Part shown: positions 5,221-6,404 of the stretch, one piece after another
Layout: each line of letters starts with the position of its first letter
Numbering within the stretch: the stretch's first letter is position 1
NCBI GenBank assembly: GCA_002482865.1
Contig: DLGU01000163.1
Coordinates: forward strand, 1 to 6,404
Direction of reading: 5' to 3'
Source: Porphyrobacter sp. UBA7686
GTDB taxonomy: Bacteria > Pseudomonadota > Alphaproteobacteria > Sphingomonadales > Sphingomonadaceae
DNA length: 6,404 nt
Position numbers and translations under genes: made by a program
The notes under the pieces: generated by a model
Seen by the model: only the letters and a program-made list of their open reading frames with translations
The model's database searches: none
What the model was told of the DNA's origin: nothing

Positions 5221-6404
5221 ATGGGAGAGGCGGCCGTGCAGTCTGGTATCGAAGGCGCGCCGCAGAGCCTTGCCGAAGTCGATCTGTTCGCCCCCGGCGC
5301 GCAGGAACATTGGTATGCGGCCTATGCGATCTTGCACGAAGAAGCCCCGGTGCAGCGCTTGGCCGGAGAGGGTCTGACGCCCGATAGCGATGCTTTCGTC
5401 CTCACCAAATATGATGATATCAAGCGGGTGGTGCGCGATTGGGACCGCTTCCCGCCGACGCTGTCGCTGCTGGTCGCGCATATCCAGCAATCGGGCGAGA
5501 TGCCCACCCACCTGCCCGATATCGACGCGATGGTCGCCTCGATCGTGTCGCTGCGCCCCGATCCGGAGATGTGGCGCGCGCATCGCAAGGAGCTGACCGA
5601 TCCGTGGGTGGGGCCGGGGTGCACGCGGCACGCCGCAATGATCGCGGGCCACGTCGATGAACTGATTGCCGGGATGCTGGAGAAGGCGAAGCGCGGCGAG
5701 CCGGTGGACTTCGTCGCCGATTTCACCCGCCCGTTGCCGCAGCGGGTGATGGCCGATGTGCTGGGCTTCCCGCACGCGGATATCCCGCGGCTGGAGCAAT
5801 GGGGCAATGCGCAGGTCATGTCCTATGTGATCGGGACGACGCACAAGAACATCCTCACCCCCGAACAGAGCGCCGAGAAGTTCCGGCTGCTGGCGGGAAT
5901 GAAGGAATATGTGGCGGAGAAAACGCGCGAGAAACGCGCGGCTCCGCAGGATGACATGGTGAGCTTCCTCACCCAGATCGAATATGCCCCGCTGGGCCGC
6001 AAGCTCACCGATGATGAGATCAACGGCGTGGTCTATGCGATGGTGATCGGCGGGCTCGAAACGACCCAATATGCCATTGCCGAGCAAGCGCAGTTGCTGT
6101 GCGATCGGCCGGGAATGTTCGGCACTTTGCGCGGCGACCGCGCGGCGATCCGAACCTTCATTGAGGAAGGGATGCGGCTACGCTCGCCCACCCAAGGCCT
6201 CTCGACCCGCATCTGCGCGCATGACGAGGTATTTCAGGGCGTCGAAGTGCCTGCCGGTTCCATGCTCCACCTGCGCTGGGCGGCGGCGAATATCGATGCG
6301 GACGAGTTCGAAGACCCGCTCGACCTGAAGCTCGACCGCAAGGCCGCCACCCGGCACCTCGCCTTCAGTCAGGGGCCGCGCTCGTGTCCGGGATCGAACA
6401 TTTC
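5221..6404 (+). CDS. Cytochrome P450 monooxygenase, second (3' end beyond window)
   Basis: The first 394 residues of a soluble bacterial P450; the frame stays open to the right edge. Seen in order: C-helix WxxxR (W118, R122), I-helix GGLETT (277-282) with acid/alcohol pair E280/T281, K-helix ExxR (E316, R319), and the heme loop FSQGPRSCPG (382-391) with thiolate C389. Arg at the usual His/Arg position (R387) should bind a heme propionate. Only the C-terminal tail of a few tens of residues is missing. The frame is closed upstream by TAA at 5203-5205, so ATG 5221 is the earliest start; GTG 5236 has the better ribosome-binding site. It is divergent from the AhpD-like/P450/Rieske operon and shares its start sequence in inverted form. 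It differs throughout from the P450 at 3255-4520, so it likely performs another oxidation step. CYP family and substrate are not recognised. Confidence 0.93.
   Translation, partial: MGEAAVQSGIEGAPQSLAEVDLFAPGAQEHWYAAYAILHEEAPVQRLAGEGLTPDSDAFVLTKYDDIKRVVRDWDRFPPTLSLLVAHIQQSGEMPTHLPDIDAMVASIVSLRPDPEMWRAHRKELTDPWVGPGCTRHAAMIAGHVDELIAGMLEKAKRGEPVDFVADFTRPLPQRVMADVLGFPHADIPRLEQWGNAQVMSYVIGTTHKNILTPEQSAEKFRLLAGMKEYVAEKTREKRAAPQDDMVSFLTQIEYAPLGRKLTDDEINGVVYAMVIGGLETTQYAIAEQAQLLCDRPGMFGTLRGDRAAIRTFIEEGMRLRSPTQGLSTRICAHDEVFQGVEVPAGSMLHLRWAAANIDADEFEDPLDLKLDRKAATRHLAFSQGPRSCPGSNI
5223..5230 (+). promoter_or_regulatory. Ribosome-binding-like sequence favouring a GTG start at 5236
   Basis: GGGAGAGG lies inside the first codons of the P450 reading frame and ends 5 bases before an in-frame GTG at 5236. 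The ATG at 5221 itself has no good Shine-Dalgarno sequence upstream (only a weak GAAG near 5208-5211). Translation could therefore start at GTG 5236, shortening the protein by five residues. Confidence 0.35.

Larger units (their letters stand above)
5105..5238. repeat. Inverted pair of near-identical gene starts
   Basis: The first 18 bases of the minus-strand AhpD-like gene (5122 down to 5105) and of the plus-strand P450 (5221-5238) match at 15 positions. Both begin ATGGGAGAG and have an in-frame GTG at codon 6; they differ at positions 10, 12 and 15. The encoded starts are MGETAV and MGEAAV, after which the proteins are unrelated. The two copies lie 98 bases apart, facing outward. Confidence 0.7.

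Noticed and set aside
5181..5387. AGGAG at 5182-5186 with TTG at 5190 as a small plus-strand gene
   Set aside because: It is out of frame with the P450 and runs about 65 codons inside it with shadow-type Arg-rich sequence.
5104..6087. Minus-strand open frame (about 327 codons) opposite the second P450
   Set aside because: It covers the divergent control region and runs into the AhpD-like start in another frame, and its translation is Arg/His-rich without motifs. The plus-strand P450 explains the sequence.

Overview
The window is GC-rich bacterial DNA with strong G/C preference at third codon positions. It carries two copies of a palindromic element (core GAGCTTGTCGA, outer ends CCGTTCG/CGAACGG) of a type I associate with Sphingomonadales such as Erythrobacter, Novosphingobium and Sphingopyxis. 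An alphaproteobacterium of that order is the best guess. It rests on the repeats, the codon style and the gene content, not on a database match.

Layout, left to right: (1) a REP-like element cut by the left edge (1-85). (2) A plus-strand FAD-dependent dehydrogenase of the 3-ketosteroid Delta1-dehydrogenase type (188-1807). (3) A second full copy of the element (1810-1901), filling almost the whole gap between two convergent transcription units and probably ending both. (4) A minus-strand operon read right to left: an AhpD/carboxymuconolactone-decarboxylase-family protein (5122-4520), a cytochrome P450 (4520-3255) and a Rieske non-heme iron oxygenase alpha subunit (3253-1916). The first junction overlaps by one base and the second leaves one base between stop and start, so the three are almost surely co-transcribed and translationally coupled. 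(5) A 98-bp divergent intergenic region (5123-5220) with an imperfect palindrome. (6) A second, unrelated cytochrome P450 on the plus strand (5221 to the right edge, truncated just after the heme-cysteine loop).

Together this looks like part of an accessory catabolic locus for an alicyclic or polycyclic hydrophobic compound, for example a steroid or terpenoid. Two P450s and a Rieske oxygenase would hydroxylate, the flavoprotein would desaturate next to a keto group, and the AhpD-like protein could handle peroxide from uncoupled turnover or act on an intermediate. The substrate cannot be read from the sequence. No ferredoxin, reductase, transporter or regulator gene lies in the window, so electron supply and control must come from elsewhere.

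The most notable non-coding signals are the paired repeat arms with compensating stem changes, a near-identical 18-base start region shared in inverted orientation by the two divergent genes, the palindrome next to the second P450, and a possible leaderless start for the flavoprotein. There is no gene-free stretch over 300 bases.
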